Part shown: positions 31,593 through 41,259 of the stretch, piece after piece
How positions within the stretch are numbered: position 1 is the stretch's first letter
Layout: each line of letters opens with the position of its first letter
NCBI GenBank assembly: GCA_964497975.1
Contig: CAZCFO010000001.1
Span: 248,001-312,000, forward strand
From: JABFSS01 sp964497975
GTDB lineage: Bacteria; Patescibacteriota; Gracilibacteria; Peribacterales; Peribacteraceae
Reading direction: 5' to 3'
Length of the DNA: 64,000 nt
The notes under the pieces: model-generated
Seen by the model: only the letters and a program-made list of their open reading frames with translations
Told to the model about the DNA's origin: nothing
Database searches by the model: none
Made by a program: the position numbers and the translations under genes

Positions 31593-33659
31593 ATGAGTAT
31601 TATAGATCTCTTACCAAAAGTCGTATCTGAAGGCAGGAAAGAGGCAAATCGCATCCTTGAAAACTTATCCGATAACACACAGTTGATTTTACAGACGAAT
31701 GAGTTGGTGATTCCGTCTCGGCAATCGAACTATCATGATTTATTTTCTGAATTGAATAAGCAAGGGAAGCTAGACGTTCGTAACGAAAGCCTATCAGCGA
31801 ACTGGAAGAACCGACTAATCTATGGGGACAATCTACTTACGATGCAAGCATTGCTTACTGGCGATCCTTCAACTGGATTGCCAAGCATGAGAGGGAAAAT
31901 TGATCTTATTTATATTGATCCTCCTTTTGATAGTAAGGCTGATTATAGGACTAAGGTAGTGCTGCCTAGTACCACTTATAAGATTGTCCCCCCTTCTGAT
32001 CCTGATGAAATATCGACACTACCAGATGGCGAGATTGGGTTTCCGATTGCTGAAATTGAGAAACAAGGAAGCACAGTTTCCATTGAGCAAAAGCCCACAG
32101 TGATTGAGCAATTTGCATATGCAGATACATGGGCTAGTTCTTTGGGAAATGAAAAACTAACAGGGACATTGGCGTATTTGCACTATATGTATCCTCGTTT
32201 TGCGCTCATGAGAGAGCTATTAAGCGACAGAGGATCAATTTACGTTCACATTGATTGGCACGTTGGTCATTACGTCAAAGTCATTCTTGATGACATCTTT
32301 GGAAAAGACCATTTTAGAAATGAAATTGTTTGGCACTACTTCGGGTTCAAAAGATCGACATCAAGAAAATTTCCCCAAAAACATGACACAATTCTGTCCT
32401 ATGCAAAAACAGACGACTATTTTTGGGAGACACAGTTTCAACCTCACGATCCTGAATATCTCAAGCGCTTCAAGCCGGATGAGACAGGAAGGCTGTGTCG
32501 TTCAGATGTAAATCCGACAGGTGGCGGCTCAAGAAAGATTTATTTAGACGAAATCAAAGGGGATATTATTGATAGTGTCTGGGAAATCTCACCAGTGAAC
32601 CCAATGGCAAAGGAGCGAGTAGACTTTGCCACTCAAAAGCCAGAAGAATTGCTGGAAAGAATTATCAACTCCTCCTGCCCAGAAGATGGACTCGTTGCAG
32701 ATTTTTTTGGAGGCTCTGGGACAACCAGTGCGTGTGCAGAACGCCTGAAAAGACGTTGGATCATTTCAGATATTGGGAAACCCTCTTCGATGGTTATGAG
32801 AAAGAGGTTGATAGATCAGGATGCCAAGCCTTTCTTATATCAATCAGTTGGTGACTATCAGAAAGAGCAGCTCACACAGACAATGGGCAGCCGATACCGC
32901 ATTGGAGACTTGGCGCAGGTAGTACTTGGCCTATATGGAGCTTTGCCTTTCCCCATTGAAGACAATCCAAACAGGAATCTTGGCTATCTTCCTCGAACTA
33001 AGACCCTCGTGTACGTCGATTCACCAAACAAACTATGCGGCATATCGACGCTGAAAAAGGCTCAACAATTACGGGACTCACATCTGGGTGGATGGGAAAA
33101 GGTAGTCGTTCTTGCATGGAACTTTGTCACGGACATCGGCCAAGTTATTGAAGGACTGGCCGACGAAAAATTGGAAGTCTTGGTCATCCCCCCTGACCTG
33201 CTGGATAAACTTTCGAGCAAGGCGAGCTACAAGAAACTTGTCGATTCTGGCAGTGTCCGCTTCTCCTCTCTCCAATATCTCACTATCAAAGAACCCAAAA
33301 TAAGTGGTGGCAATGGCGAGGAAACCATTGAAATTGAGCTGGATAACTACATGCTGCTTTCTCCTGATGCCCTTCCTCTCGACGAGGATAACAAAGCAAA
33401 ATTGCAAAAGGTGATCGCCGAGAACCCACTCGACCTCATTGAATATTGGAGTATTGACCCCGATTATGACGGCGAGGTCTTCCGCAGTGTCTGGCAGGAT
33501 TACCGCGAGAATACCGAGAATGATGAGGACGATCTGCGTGTGGTGCGTAAAGCAACTCTCCAAGTTCCTGCAAAGAAAGGCACCCGAAAGATTTGTGTGA
33601 AAGCCGTCGATGTCTTCGGTTGGGAGTCAGAAGTAGTTAAAGAGATTTCCTCCTCGTAA
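31593..33659 (+). CDS. Type III DNA methyltransferase (Mod subunit)
   Basis: A 688-residue beta-class N6-adenine methyltransferase. Motif IV DPPF (YIDPPFDSKADY, near residue 109) precedes the AdoMet motif I FFGGSGTTSACAERL (near residue 370), the order of Mod proteins. The region between (about 160-350) includes target-recognition sequence, and about 270 C-terminal residues follow. It methylates one strand of a short site and guides the Res subunit. Coding GC is low (element-like). It starts the five-gene restriction operon. Confidence 0.92.
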   Translation: MSIIDLLPKVVSEGRKEANRILENLSDNTQLILQTNELVIPSRQSNYHDLFSELNKQGKLDVRNESLSANWKNRLIYGDNLLTMQALLTGDPSTGLPSMRGKIDLIYIDPPFDSKADYRTKVVLPSTTYKIVPPSDPDEISTLPDGEIGFPIAEIEKQGSTVSIEQKPTVIEQFAYADTWASSLGNEKLTGTLAYLHYMYPRFALMRELLSDRGSIYVHIDWHVGHYVKVILDDIFGKDHFRNEIVWHYFGFKRSTSRKFPQKHDTILSYAKTDDYFWETQFQPHDPEYLKRFKPDETGRLCRSDVNPTGGGSRKIYLDEIKGDIIDSVWEISPVNPMAKERVDFATQKPEELLERIINSSCPEDGLVADFFGGSGTTSACAERLKRRWIISDIGKPSSMVMRKRLIDQDAKPFLYQSVGDYQKEQLTQTMGSRYRIGDLAQVVLGLYGALPFPIEDNPNRNLGYLPRTKTLVYVDSPNKLCGISTLKKAQQLRDSHLGGWEKVVVLAWNFVTDIGQVIEGLADEKLEVLVIPPDLLDKLSSKASYKKLVDSGSVRFSSLQYLTIKEPKISGGNGEETIEIELDNYMLLSPDALPLDEDNKAKLQKVIAENPLDLIEYWSIDPDYDGEVFRSVWQDYRENTENDEDDLRVVRKATLQVPAKKGTRKICVKAVDVFGWESEVVKEISSS

Positions 33660-33661
33660 TC

Positions 33662-34111
33662 ATGTCTCTCACACAAGTCGAATATTCCTACTACATGGGC
33701 TTGGAAAAACAATTCAAAGAACCGGACGAGCTAGTCTTGGGTCCGGCTCCGATTCATTGGAAGCGTGACCTGCTGGCAACGACGACAAAAGATACTTTCA
33801 TCCTCCATTTTCGCAGGGGTTCCATTGAATTGAAGAAATTTACCTACAACAAGACCATCCGCACCTGTGTTGTTCTCCTTCGCTACGACGCGATGGGTCG
33901 GCATACGAATCCACCAGAAGCAGATGGCAAAACTTTTGATGGGCCGCACGTTCACCTATACCGCGAGGGTTTTGACGATAAGTGGGCGTTCCCTGTTACG
34001 GAAATTGGTTTATCAGATAATCCTGCGCCCACGATGGAGGATGTATTCAATAAAATTGCATCCTTCTGCAATATCACTGGCTGTCCTCATATCCAATCCT
34101 CCCTCTGCTGA
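33662..34111 (+). CDS. DUF6978-like protein inside the type III operon
   Basis: A 149-residue protein with the conserved string FRRGSIELKKFTYNKTIRTCVVLLRYD, then GRHTNPP, the HVHLYREGFDDKWAFPV motif and a C-terminal CNITGCPHIQ. This matches the DUF6978 pattern as I remember it. It begins 2 nt after mod and shares a base with the next start (TGATG). Family members usually sit beside DUF1828 proteins; their joint job is unknown. A defence or toxin-antitoxin-like role is the obvious guess from the surroundings. Confidence 0.75.
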   Translation: MSLTQVEYSYYMGLEKQFKEPDELVLGPAPIHWKRDLLATTTKDTFILHFRRGSIELKKFTYNKTIRTCVVLLRYDAMGRHTNPPEADGKTFDGPHVHLYREGFDDKWAFPVTEIGLSDNPAPTMEDVFNKIASFCNITGCPHIQSSLC

Positions 34112-34884
34112 TGACGAACTGGGAACACATCATCGAGGAATACATCCGTTGGATAAAGGACAACACGATCATCAAATCCGTGGAAGACGGCAAGACGTGT
34201 GCTGTGAGTACGCCTTTCCTAGATCGTCATAACGATCATGTGGAGATTTATGTGAAGAAAAAAGACGATAATACATTCATTCTTACAGACGATGGATACA
34301 CTATCGCCGATCTGCGGATGTCTGGGATGGAAATCAGTTCGCCGAAACGTGAAAAAATCTTCAGGACAGTGCTCAAGGGTTTTGGCGTTCAGTCGCAAGA
34401 TGACGAGCTATATGTCGAAGCTACCCTGCACAATATAGGACAAAAAAAGCACTACCTCCTCCACGCGATCTTGGCAGTGAACGACATGTTTAGCCTCTCT
34501 CAGGAAAGCGTCTATTCACTATTCAAAGAGGATGTAGAGGCTTTCTTCAAAGCGAACAACATCATCCATACAAGGGACGTGAAAATGATCGGCAAGAGCA
34601 ACCTCGATTACAATATTGATTTCCTCGTACCATCTTCAAAAAACAAGCCCGAAAGAATCATTCAGGCGATCAACAATCCAAAAGAGGAAACGATAAAGCT
34701 CACCATGTTCGCGTTCAATGACATTGCAGCCGTGCGAGAGCAAAAGATGAGCAGTTATGTGCTCTATAACGATATGGATAAGGGAATCTCACCAGAAGTC
34801 CTCTCCGCACTCACGCAATACGGCATTAACAGCATCCCGTGGACTCAGAAACAGAAGTGCATCGAAGCCTTTGCCATCAACTAA
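34111..34884 (+). CDS. DUF1828/DUF1829 protein inside the type III operon
   Basis: A 257-residue protein. N-terminal DUF1828 (HNDHVEIYVKKKDDNTFILTDDGYTIADLRMSG) and C-terminal DUF1829-like region (NIDFLVPSSKNKPERIIQAINNP, then FAFNDIAAVRE). Function unknown; the C-terminal part resembles a nuclease-like fold in spacing, but no catalytic set is certain. Start ATG 34111 overlaps the DUF6978-like stop by one base and the stop precedes res by 3 nt, so all are co-translated. Confidence 0.8.
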   Translation: MTNWEHIIEEYIRWIKDNTIIKSVEDGKTCAVSTPFLDRHNDHVEIYVKKKDDNTFILTDDGYTIADLRMSGMEISSPKREKIFRTVLKGFGVQSQDDELYVEATLHNIGQKKHYLLHAILAVNDMFSLSQESVYSLFKEDVEAFFKANNIIHTRDVKMIGKSNLDYNIDFLVPSSKNKPERIIQAINNPKEETIKLTMFAFNDIAAVREQKMSSYVLYNDMDKGISPEVLSALTQYGINSIPWTQKQKCIEAFAIN

Positions 34885-34887
34885 TCC

Positions 34888-37782
34888 ATGAAAAAATCCC
34901 CCCTACAATTCGCACAGGACATAACAGCGCAAGTCATTGCTGACTGGGAATCCGGTGCGTTCATGGAGAAGGTCAATCCCACCACGCGTGATCTGCTCAC
35001 ATACTGGTTTGAACGCGGTCACACCGAGAACCGAGAACTCAATTTTCACGAGGGGCAGAAGCAATCCATCCTAAACGTGATCTACATCCATGAGGTGCTG
35101 AAAAGCCCCACGATTTTCGAGGTGTACCAGCATTTCGCCCCCGATCTTCTTGTTGAGAAAGAGGTCGGCATCGGAGAGTTAGGAAAGGCGAAGTACGCCC
35201 ACCCCAAGTACTGCATAAAAATGGCGACCGGAACGGGGAAGACGTGGGTGCTGAGTGCGCTTCTCATCTGGCAGTACCTCAATGCAAAGCACGAGAAAGG
35301 AAATTACAGCAAGAATTTCCTGATTGTCGCACCTGGCTTGATTGTTTATGAGCGTCTACTTGATGCCTTTATAGGCAAGGAGCGTGAGGATGGCGATGGC
35401 AGAGACTTTGAAACATCGGACATCTTCCGTATGCAGGAGTTATTTTTGCCTCAGGCATACAAAGAGGAAGTTTTTGGCTTCTTCAAGTCTTCTGTCGTGC
35501 GGAAGGATGAGATCGGTAGGAAGGTCACAGGTGACGGCATGATAGCGGTCACAAACTGGCATCTACTCGCCGGTGTCGAGGATGACGAAGATGAGGCGAC
35601 GGAGAACCCGTCCAAAGTCGATCCGCAGGCTGTTGTAAAATCTCTGCTTCCTGCTCGTCCCGGCGCGAGCGCGGGGAATGATCTGAATGTTCTCGATAAT
35701 GCCTACGGGCAAGGGCAGGAATTGGAGTTCCTAAAATCACTCCCTGATCTCGTTGTCTTCAACGACGAAGCGCATCACATTCACGAGGTAAAACGCGGAC
35801 AGGACAGCACGGAAGTGGAGTGGCAAAAAAGTCTGACCGCGATTGCGGAACCGAAAGGTATTCGATTCGTTCAGGTCGATTTCTCAGCCACGCCTTACAA
35901 CCAAGTTGGCAAAGAAAAAGTGTATTTCCCTCACATCATCGTAGATTTCGATCTCAAAACCGCTATTCATAAGGGGCTTATCAAGACGCTAGTGCTGGAT
36001 CGACGGAAGGAAATTGCAGCAATGGAACTGGATTTCCGAGCCGAGAGAGATGAAGACGGCAACATTATCGGCCTCTCTGAAGGACAGCGTGTAATGCTCC
36101 GTGCCGGACTCCAAAAACTAACGATCCTTGCAAAGCACTTTGGAGAAATCGCGCCTGAAAAGAATAAATATCCAAAAATGCTTGTTGTCTGCGAAGAGAA
36201 CGAGGTAGCAGGATATGTCGTCGAATTTTTGAGGGCAGAAGGACTATCGGAGGAAGAAGTTTTGGAAGTGCACTCAACAAAGAAAGGTGAACTGAAGCAG
36301 GAGGAATGGGAAGTGGTACGGAACCGCCTGTTCCACCTTGATACGCACCCGTCTCCCAAAGTGGTCGTGTCCGTGTTGATGCTTCGTGAAGGATTCGACG
36401 TAAATAACATCTGCGTCATTGTGCCGCTACGCTCAACACAATCGGACATTCTTTTGGAGCAAACTATCGGCAGAGGGCTGCGTCAGATGTGGCGTGAGCC
36501 AGAGTTTCGAGAGGAAAAAGAGGAGAATCGCAAGCGAATGTTCATTGAGAAACGTGAACCCAAAAACTACTTCGATATTCTGAGTATCATCGAACATCCT
36601 GCTTTCGTGAGTTTCTACGAGGAACTGATAAAAGACGGACTGATTGGTGCCGATGAACGGGAGCTTACGGAAGATGATGAGGGGCCAGTCACGGGTGACA
36701 TCATTTCCGTAGGACTGCGGGATGGATACGAAAAATACGATTTCACTTTCCCAATCATCGTGCAGGAAGCTGAGGAGGTGATACGAGACAGGCGTTTAAC
36801 GATCAACGATCTCAAACCTTTGGAATGGCCGACTTTGGATCAACTGAAGCGCATGGTACAAACGGGCGAGGTCTTTGTTGCCCATGAAATAACGAAGGGA
36901 ACAAGGTTCGGCGACTATAGCGTCCACGGGGGCATCATGACTGCGACGAGCTATAACGAATACGTCTCACGCCTCGTCAATCGCGTCTCAGTGCTTCTCT
37001 CCGAACCGATAGCCACCAGACACACGCAAGCCAAAGTGAAGTACCCAGCGATGCAGATCAAAATGCCGCAGTTGGCAGAATTAACTGACACCTACATCAA
37101 ACAGAGACTTTTCTCACAAGAGTTCAATCCCTTCGAGAATGAGAATTGGCGAGTACTGCTTGTGAGCCACGTTGCAGAGCACATCATCAAAGAACTCGCG
37201 TCTGCTATCGAAAAGCTGCAAGAGACAGAGGCGGTGAGCGAGCCACAAGTACTCGGCAGGAAAATTTCAGATGTGACGCCCCTGCGGATGCGCGAGCCCT
37301 TTTCCATCCCCACTGCTCGCACCATCTACGAACGCACGCCCTATCCATCGCAGAAAGGCGGTTTTGAAAAAGCTCTGATCGAATATGCGGATGCAGATTC
37401 AACCGTAGAGGCATTTGTGAAGCTGTTGCCATACGCCCATACCTTCGTCCGTTTCCGCTATATGAAAGCAGACGGCCTTGGCGCGTACTACCATCCTGAT
37501 TTTCTTATCCGTTGCAACAATGGACATATATACCTCGTTGAGACAAAGGCAGAGGATCAGTTGTCACATCCAAATGTCGAGCGGAAACATATCTCAGCGG
37601 TGAACTGGACGGAGAGGATCAACAAGCTGCCGCCAGAAATGCGGAGCAATGCGGAATGGCAATACGTTCTTCTTGGCGAATCTTTCTTCTATGACTGGAG
37701 AAGTAAAGGAGCGTCCGTCGCAGAACTCCTTGAATTTGCGAAGCTAAGGCCACGGCCTCAGACTGGTCGGCTCTTTGAGTAA
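34888..37782 (+). CDS. Type III restriction endonuclease (Res subunit)
   Basis: A 964-residue superfamily-2 helicase-nuclease. Walker A CIKMATGTGKTWVL (near residue 111), DEAH box VVFNDEAHHIH (near 291), a motif IV-V region (VSVLMLREGFDV) and motif VI EQTIGRGLRQMW (near 525). The C-terminal PD-(D/E)XK nuclease reads YYHPDFLIR...YLVETKAE (about 866-886). It acts with Mod and needs ATP. Full length with all catalytic residues in place, so the system appears active. Confidence 0.92.
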   Translation: MKKSPLQFAQDITAQVIADWESGAFMEKVNPTTRDLLTYWFERGHTENRELNFHEGQKQSILNVIYIHEVLKSPTIFEVYQHFAPDLLVEKEVGIGELGKAKYAHPKYCIKMATGTGKTWVLSALLIWQYLNAKHEKGNYSKNFLIVAPGLIVYERLLDAFIGKEREDGDGRDFETSDIFRMQELFLPQAYKEEVFGFFKSSVVRKDEIGRKVTGDGMIAVTNWHLLAGVEDDEDEATENPSKVDPQAVVKSLLPARPGASAGNDLNVLDNAYGQGQELEFLKSLPDLVVFNDEAHHIHEVKRGQDSTEVEWQKSLTAIAEPKGIRFVQVDFSATPYNQVGKEKVYFPHIIVDFDLKTAIHKGLIKTLVLDRRKEIAAMELDFRAERDEDGNIIGLSEGQRVMLRAGLQKLTILAKHFGEIAPEKNKYPKMLVVCEENEVAGYVVEFLRAEGLSEEEVLEVHSTKKGELKQEEWEVVRNRLFHLDTHPSPKVVVSVLMLREGFDVNNICVIVPLRSTQSDILLEQTIGRGLRQMWREPEFREEKEENRKRMFIEKREPKNYFDILSIIEHPAFVSFYEELIKDGLIGADERELTEDDEGPVTGDIISVGLRDGYEKYDFTFPIIVQEAEEVIRDRRLTINDLKPLEWPTLDQLKRMVQTGEVFVAHEITKGTRFGDYSVHGGIMTATSYNEYVSRLVNRVSVLLSEPIATRHTQAKVKYPAMQIKMPQLAELTDTYIKQRLFSQEFNPFENENWRVLLVSHVAEHIIKELASAIEKLQETEAVSEPQVLGRKISDVTPLRMREPFSIPTARTIYERTPYPSQKGGFEKALIEYADADSTVEAFVKLLPYAHTFVRFRYMKADGLGAYYHPDFLIRCNNGHIYLVETKAEDQLSHPNVERKHISAVNWTERINKLPPEMRSNAEWQYVLLGESFFYDWRSKGASVAELLEFAKLRPRPQTGRLFE

Positions 37783-37789
37783 ATATCCC

Positions 37790-38548
37790 ATGCCTTCCAA
37801 AAAATCCACCAACGGCGTCCGCTCACGAAATATCTACGATCCGAAAGCAGAAAAACCCTTCAAGCTCAGTCGAAGCAAAATCGAGCTGTACCTGCAATGC
37901 CCTCATTGCTTCTACTTGGACAGGCGGCTTGGCATCGGGCGTCCGTCCGGCCCGTCTTTTACCCTGAACGTCGCTGTGGACGCTCTTTTGAAAAAGGAAT
38001 TTGACGGTCATAGAGCAAAGGGACAGGCACACCCGCTCATGAAGACTTACGGCATTGATGCGATTCCATACCAACACGAGGAGCTGAATACATGGCGCGA
38101 GAACTTTAAGGGAGTGCAGTGTCATCACAAAGCAACGAACTTCATCATCACCGGCGCGGTAGATGATGTATGGGTTGACCCGCAGGGCTGTCTCATCGTC
38201 GTTGACTACAAAGCAACGAGCAAAGATGGGGAGATTGATATGAACGACCAATATAAACAGGCTTATAAGCGACAAATGGAAATCTACCAATGGCTACTGC
38301 GACGAAACGGTTTTACTGTCTGTGATACAGGCTATTTCGTCTATGTGAACGCTGGGAAGGATCGGGAAGCCTTTGATGGCAGGTTGGAGTTCTCAGTGCA
38401 AATCATCCCGCATACCGGAGATGACAAATGGGTTGAGCAGGCAATCATCGACGCACACAAGTGTCTATGTGGCGAATCCATGCCTGATTGCAGTGAGAGT
38501 TGTGAATGGTGTGCTTATCAAGAGGCGTATGTGGGTGTGAGGCATTGA
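37790..38548 (+). CDS. Cas4-like Fe-S PD-(D/E)XK nuclease
   Basis: A 252-residue nuclease of the Cas4/RecB class. Catalytic GAVDDVWVD (Asp125-126), VVDYKATS (Asp139, Lys141) and a QMEIYQWLL helix (QxxxY) are present. Four Cys fit an iron-sulfur cluster: Cys37 or Cys40 near the N-terminus and Cys234, Cys238, Cys241 (C-x3-C-x2-C) at the end. ATG 37790 lies 8 nt after res; the in-frame TTG 37775 would overlap it. No CRISPR array or cas1 is present, so it probably works with the restriction operon or DNA repair. Confidence 0.82.
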   Translation: MPSKKSTNGVRSRNIYDPKAEKPFKLSRSKIELYLQCPHCFYLDRRLGIGRPSGPSFTLNVAVDALLKKEFDGHRAKGQAHPLMKTYGIDAIPYQHEELNTWRENFKGVQCHHKATNFIITGAVDDVWVDPQGCLIVVDYKATSKDGEIDMNDQYKQAYKRQMEIYQWLLRRNGFTVCDTGYFVYVNAGKDREAFDGRLEFSVQIIPHTGDDKWVEQAIIDAHKCLCGESMPDCSESCEWCAYQEAYVGVRH

Positions 38549-38689
38549 AAGCTGTCTTCAATGCATAGCTCCTCTGTACGAAGCCGCAAGTCTTTTGAGG
38601 TAGTAGGAGAGTATGCCGCAATCAACGCCACGGAGAGAGGCCAAAGCGGGTCTATGCGTGCCAATGGCAGGTGAGGGTAAGATCACGGC

Positions 38690-39136
38690 ATGACATTTGA
38701 GTACCCAGAAGACAGAACGTACTTTGCTGCTCTGTTATGCAAAGGCGATGAGCTGATGCTCGAATCGCAGTTCGCGCAGTGTTTTGATTTCCGCGATCCT
38801 ACGCAGAAAAGAATGGAGTTTGATAAGCAAAAAACAAGACTCATGACACAACTGACCGAACACTATGGTCGAATGTGCATGTTGGATTATCCAAATATTT
38901 GTGAGGGGTCGAAAACTTTGGTTCTCGATCATTTCATTCCACTTTCCTCCAATGTACTCAATAAGACGCTGCGTCATTTGCCACGCTTGGGAGTGAAGAA
39001 AGTGCTCACACAGAGCTTCGGCTCGAATCATCCCGACAATCTGATTCTTAGTTGTCCGAGATGTAATGCCTTCAAAAAGCACAATATGCCGACTGCGGAA
39101 CTAGTGACGAAAATAAGGGCAATCAAGACTCAGTGA
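38690..39136 (+). CDS. HNH endonuclease
   Basis: A 148-residue protein with an HNH domain at about residues 82-135: LVLDHFIPLSS (first His), NHPDNLILSCPRCNAFKKH (Asn/His and a zinc-type CPRC). The N-terminal 80 residues are helical. It lies at the end of the plus-strand defence operon after a 141-nt gap, so it may be a separate unit, and overlaps the convergent 65-residue gene by 7 nt. Confidence 0.82.
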   Translation: MTFEYPEDRTYFAALLCKGDELMLESQFAQCFDFRDPTQKRMEFDKQKTRLMTQLTEHYGRMCMLDYPNICEGSKTLVLDHFIPLSSNVLNKTLRHLPRLGVKKVLTQSFGSNHPDNLILSCPRCNAFKKHNMPTAELVTKIRAIKTQ

Positions 39137-39327
39137 TTCCGAGGTTGATGCACTGCTTTCTTCTCAAAAAAATTGTGCCTTTTTCCGTACTCCCAGATGC
39201 GCCTGACTGCTTCGTCCCACCGCTGTTCCGCATCCTCAGACTCGATATAGACCACTTCCACCTCAATTCCTTCGAGTGAGGTGATAGGTTTCTGCCGCTT
39301 CGCCCGCTTTCGTTTTATGGTAGTCAT
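39130..39327 (-). CDS. Small basic partner of the DUF262 protein
   Basis: A 65-residue protein with a basic N-terminus (MTTIKRKRAKRQK) and an acidic/aromatic middle. It starts on the ATGA overlap with the GmrSD-like gene, so it is co-translated with it. Not recognised; an accessory or immunity factor is possible. Confidence 0.55.
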   Translation of the reverse strand: MTTIKRKRAKRQKPITSLEGIEVEVVYIESEDAEQRWDEAVRRIWEYGKRHNFFEKKAVHQPRNH

Positions 39328-41183
39328 GCGGGAGAGACGATCTTGTCGAACTCACGCACATCCCAAATCTCCTCACAGATGCTCTGTATCAACTTGCACC
39401 GCTCCTCGATCTGCTCTTTCCCGAACGTCTCGTAGGACTCAAATGGCAGCTTTGATTCTTCGATGTAATGCCGGAAGGACGGGTTCTTCTCATAGCACTG
39501 CGGGTGCAGCGAACGGGCAAGGAGGTTCTGCGAGAGGTAATGTTTCACCTTCACCTCATACGGGTCGTCACTGAAGCTCTGGTTGTAGCCTCTTGGCAGA
39601 AGTACCAATGCACCAATGGAGTTGCGCCATTCTGCAAATTCCTCCGGCGTCGCGTACTCGGCTTTGTAGCGTTCATATTTGTCCGCCAAGATGTGCTCAA
39701 TTTCAAACGGTTTTGGGTCATCGGAGAGATATTGAGCAACACTGCTTCCGATGCCTGACTTTTGCTCAATGTACTGCGTGATGCGTGCGAGGAGGAACTT
39801 TGCGAACTTCTTGCTGTATCCGAGCGAAAAGTTCTTGATGCCCGCGAAGGTCAATTTGTCCTCTTCCATCATTTCTTTGATCTTTCCTTTGAGGAGCGCA
39901 GCCAGCTCCTCCGCAGATTTGTCGCGCACCTCCTTCGTCAGCAGGAACATCGTGTATTGAATGGCACTGCTGCCGAGCGATTTGTAGTTGAGCGAACGGA
40001 GGACGATGTACATCTCCACGAAGCGGGAAATGAGTAGCATCTTCTTCCGCACTTCATCCTCCTTGTCGTGCAGCTTTACGGCAGAAAGGATGAGCGTGTC
40101 CTGCTGGGTGAAATAGTGATAGCTATTGTAAGAGACGATGGCGAAGTCAGGATTGAATGTGCGCTCCATCTGCCACAGTTGCAGGTAGAGGCTGACGAAA
40201 TACGTCATCTTGTTCGTGATGAAATCGTAATAGTCCTCGCTTCTGGCGAGTCCCAGCTTTTCCCGCTCCTCGCGCACCCACTTGTGGAACGCTGTACCGA
40301 TTTTTTCATAATCCTCGTTTGATGACCCCTTTTTGCGCTCGCGGATGGATTGGGCGAACTTAGCGCGAAGCCACTTCTTCAAGAACTCATCGTCCTCGCC
40401 CTTATTCTGCTCTGTGAGAAGACGTGAATACTCCTTCCATTGATCGTTTGCCCTATCGCGTTTCGTGTCGTCCTCGATGTTGGAGAGTAGGTAGCCCTTC
40501 AACATATCCGATGCGCTGAGGCGCAGCCCTCGGTCGTTCATTGTCTCAAAGACCGTGTACGCGTCATCATCTGAATACGTCATAATCTCCACCAAATCCA
40601 CGCACTCGATGAACCAATCTACGAAGAATGGCAGCACGTCACCCTTCAAACGATCAGGGAACAGATCAACGATGTCGGCATACCGCTCGTAAATGTTCTG
40701 CACAGACTGGTGGTTGTCCTCCTGATTCGGCTCCTTTCCCTTGAATAGCCGCTCCAAGCAATCTGCACGCTCCGGCACGTCGATATTGAACGAGAGCTTG
40801 CCCACCTGCTCGGAGAAAATAAGACTGTCGATGTTCGTGATGCTGGCCTTCGCCTCATTCGCAAGATTCCGCAGATAGATGAGAAGCAGGGTGATGGAAG
40901 TGAGACGCTGTTGACCGTCAATGATGGCTTTCTTGCTGCCCTTCAAGCTCAGAACGTAGGAACCGAGGAAATAGTGGGGATAGGACAGGACATGTTCGCG
41001 TCCCTTATCTTTGTACACTTCATAGGAATCCCAGAACTTGCCATCGAGGTCGCTCAGTAAGGTGGCAACGTGTTCCTGTTGCCACTTATATTCGCGCTGA
41101 TAGTAGTCGATGGCATATTTCGCGTTTCCGAGGATTTCTCGGATGGTTTTGGAACGGCCTTCGATTTTCTTTACGTCCGTCAT
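39324..41183 (-). CDS. GmrSD-like DUF262/DUF1524 restriction protein
   Basis: A 619-residue fusion. N-terminal DUF262 (ParB/Srx-like NTPase) with the hallmark IIDGQQRLTSITLL (residues 87-100) and an upstream DYYQREYKWQ. The C-terminal DUF1524 HNH nuclease has PFEIEHILADKYE and RNSIGALVLLP. In GmrSD these halves use nucleotides to cut modified (for example glucosylated hydroxymethylcytosine) phage DNA. It is a one-protein type IV restriction enzyme, a natural complement to the type III system on the same element. Confidence 0.9.
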   Translation of the reverse strand: MTDVKKIEGRSKTIREILGNAKYAIDYYQREYKWQQEHVATLLSDLDGKFWDSYEVYKDKGREHVLSYPHYFLGSYVLSLKGSKKAIIDGQQRLTSITLLLIYLRNLANEAKASITNIDSLIFSEQVGKLSFNIDVPERADCLERLFKGKEPNQEDNHQSVQNIYERYADIVDLFPDRLKGDVLPFFVDWFIECVDLVEIMTYSDDDAYTVFETMNDRGLRLSASDMLKGYLLSNIEDDTKRDRANDQWKEYSRLLTEQNKGEDDEFLKKWLRAKFAQSIRERKKGSSNEDYEKIGTAFHKWVREEREKLGLARSEDYYDFITNKMTYFVSLYLQLWQMERTFNPDFAIVSYNSYHYFTQQDTLILSAVKLHDKEDEVRKKMLLISRFVEMYIVLRSLNYKSLGSSAIQYTMFLLTKEVRDKSAEELAALLKGKIKEMMEEDKLTFAGIKNFSLGYSKKFAKFLLARITQYIEQKSGIGSSVAQYLSDDPKPFEIEHILADKYERYKAEYATPEEFAEWRNSIGALVLLPRGYNQSFSDDPYEVKVKHYLSQNLLARSLHPQCYEKNPSFRHYIEESKLPFESYETFGKEQIEERCKLIQSICEEIWDVREFDKIVSPA

Positions 41184-41259
41184 AGGGGTGTCGATACAGC
41201 AACAGCTTAGCAGTGTTCCGCTTGATCTCAGAGAGTATTTGACGTTCCTCTACGTTTCA

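Noticed and set aside
31593..41183. CRISPR array or cas operon suggested by the Cas4-like nuclease
   Set aside because: No direct repeats with spacers and no cas1/cas2-like proteins are present.
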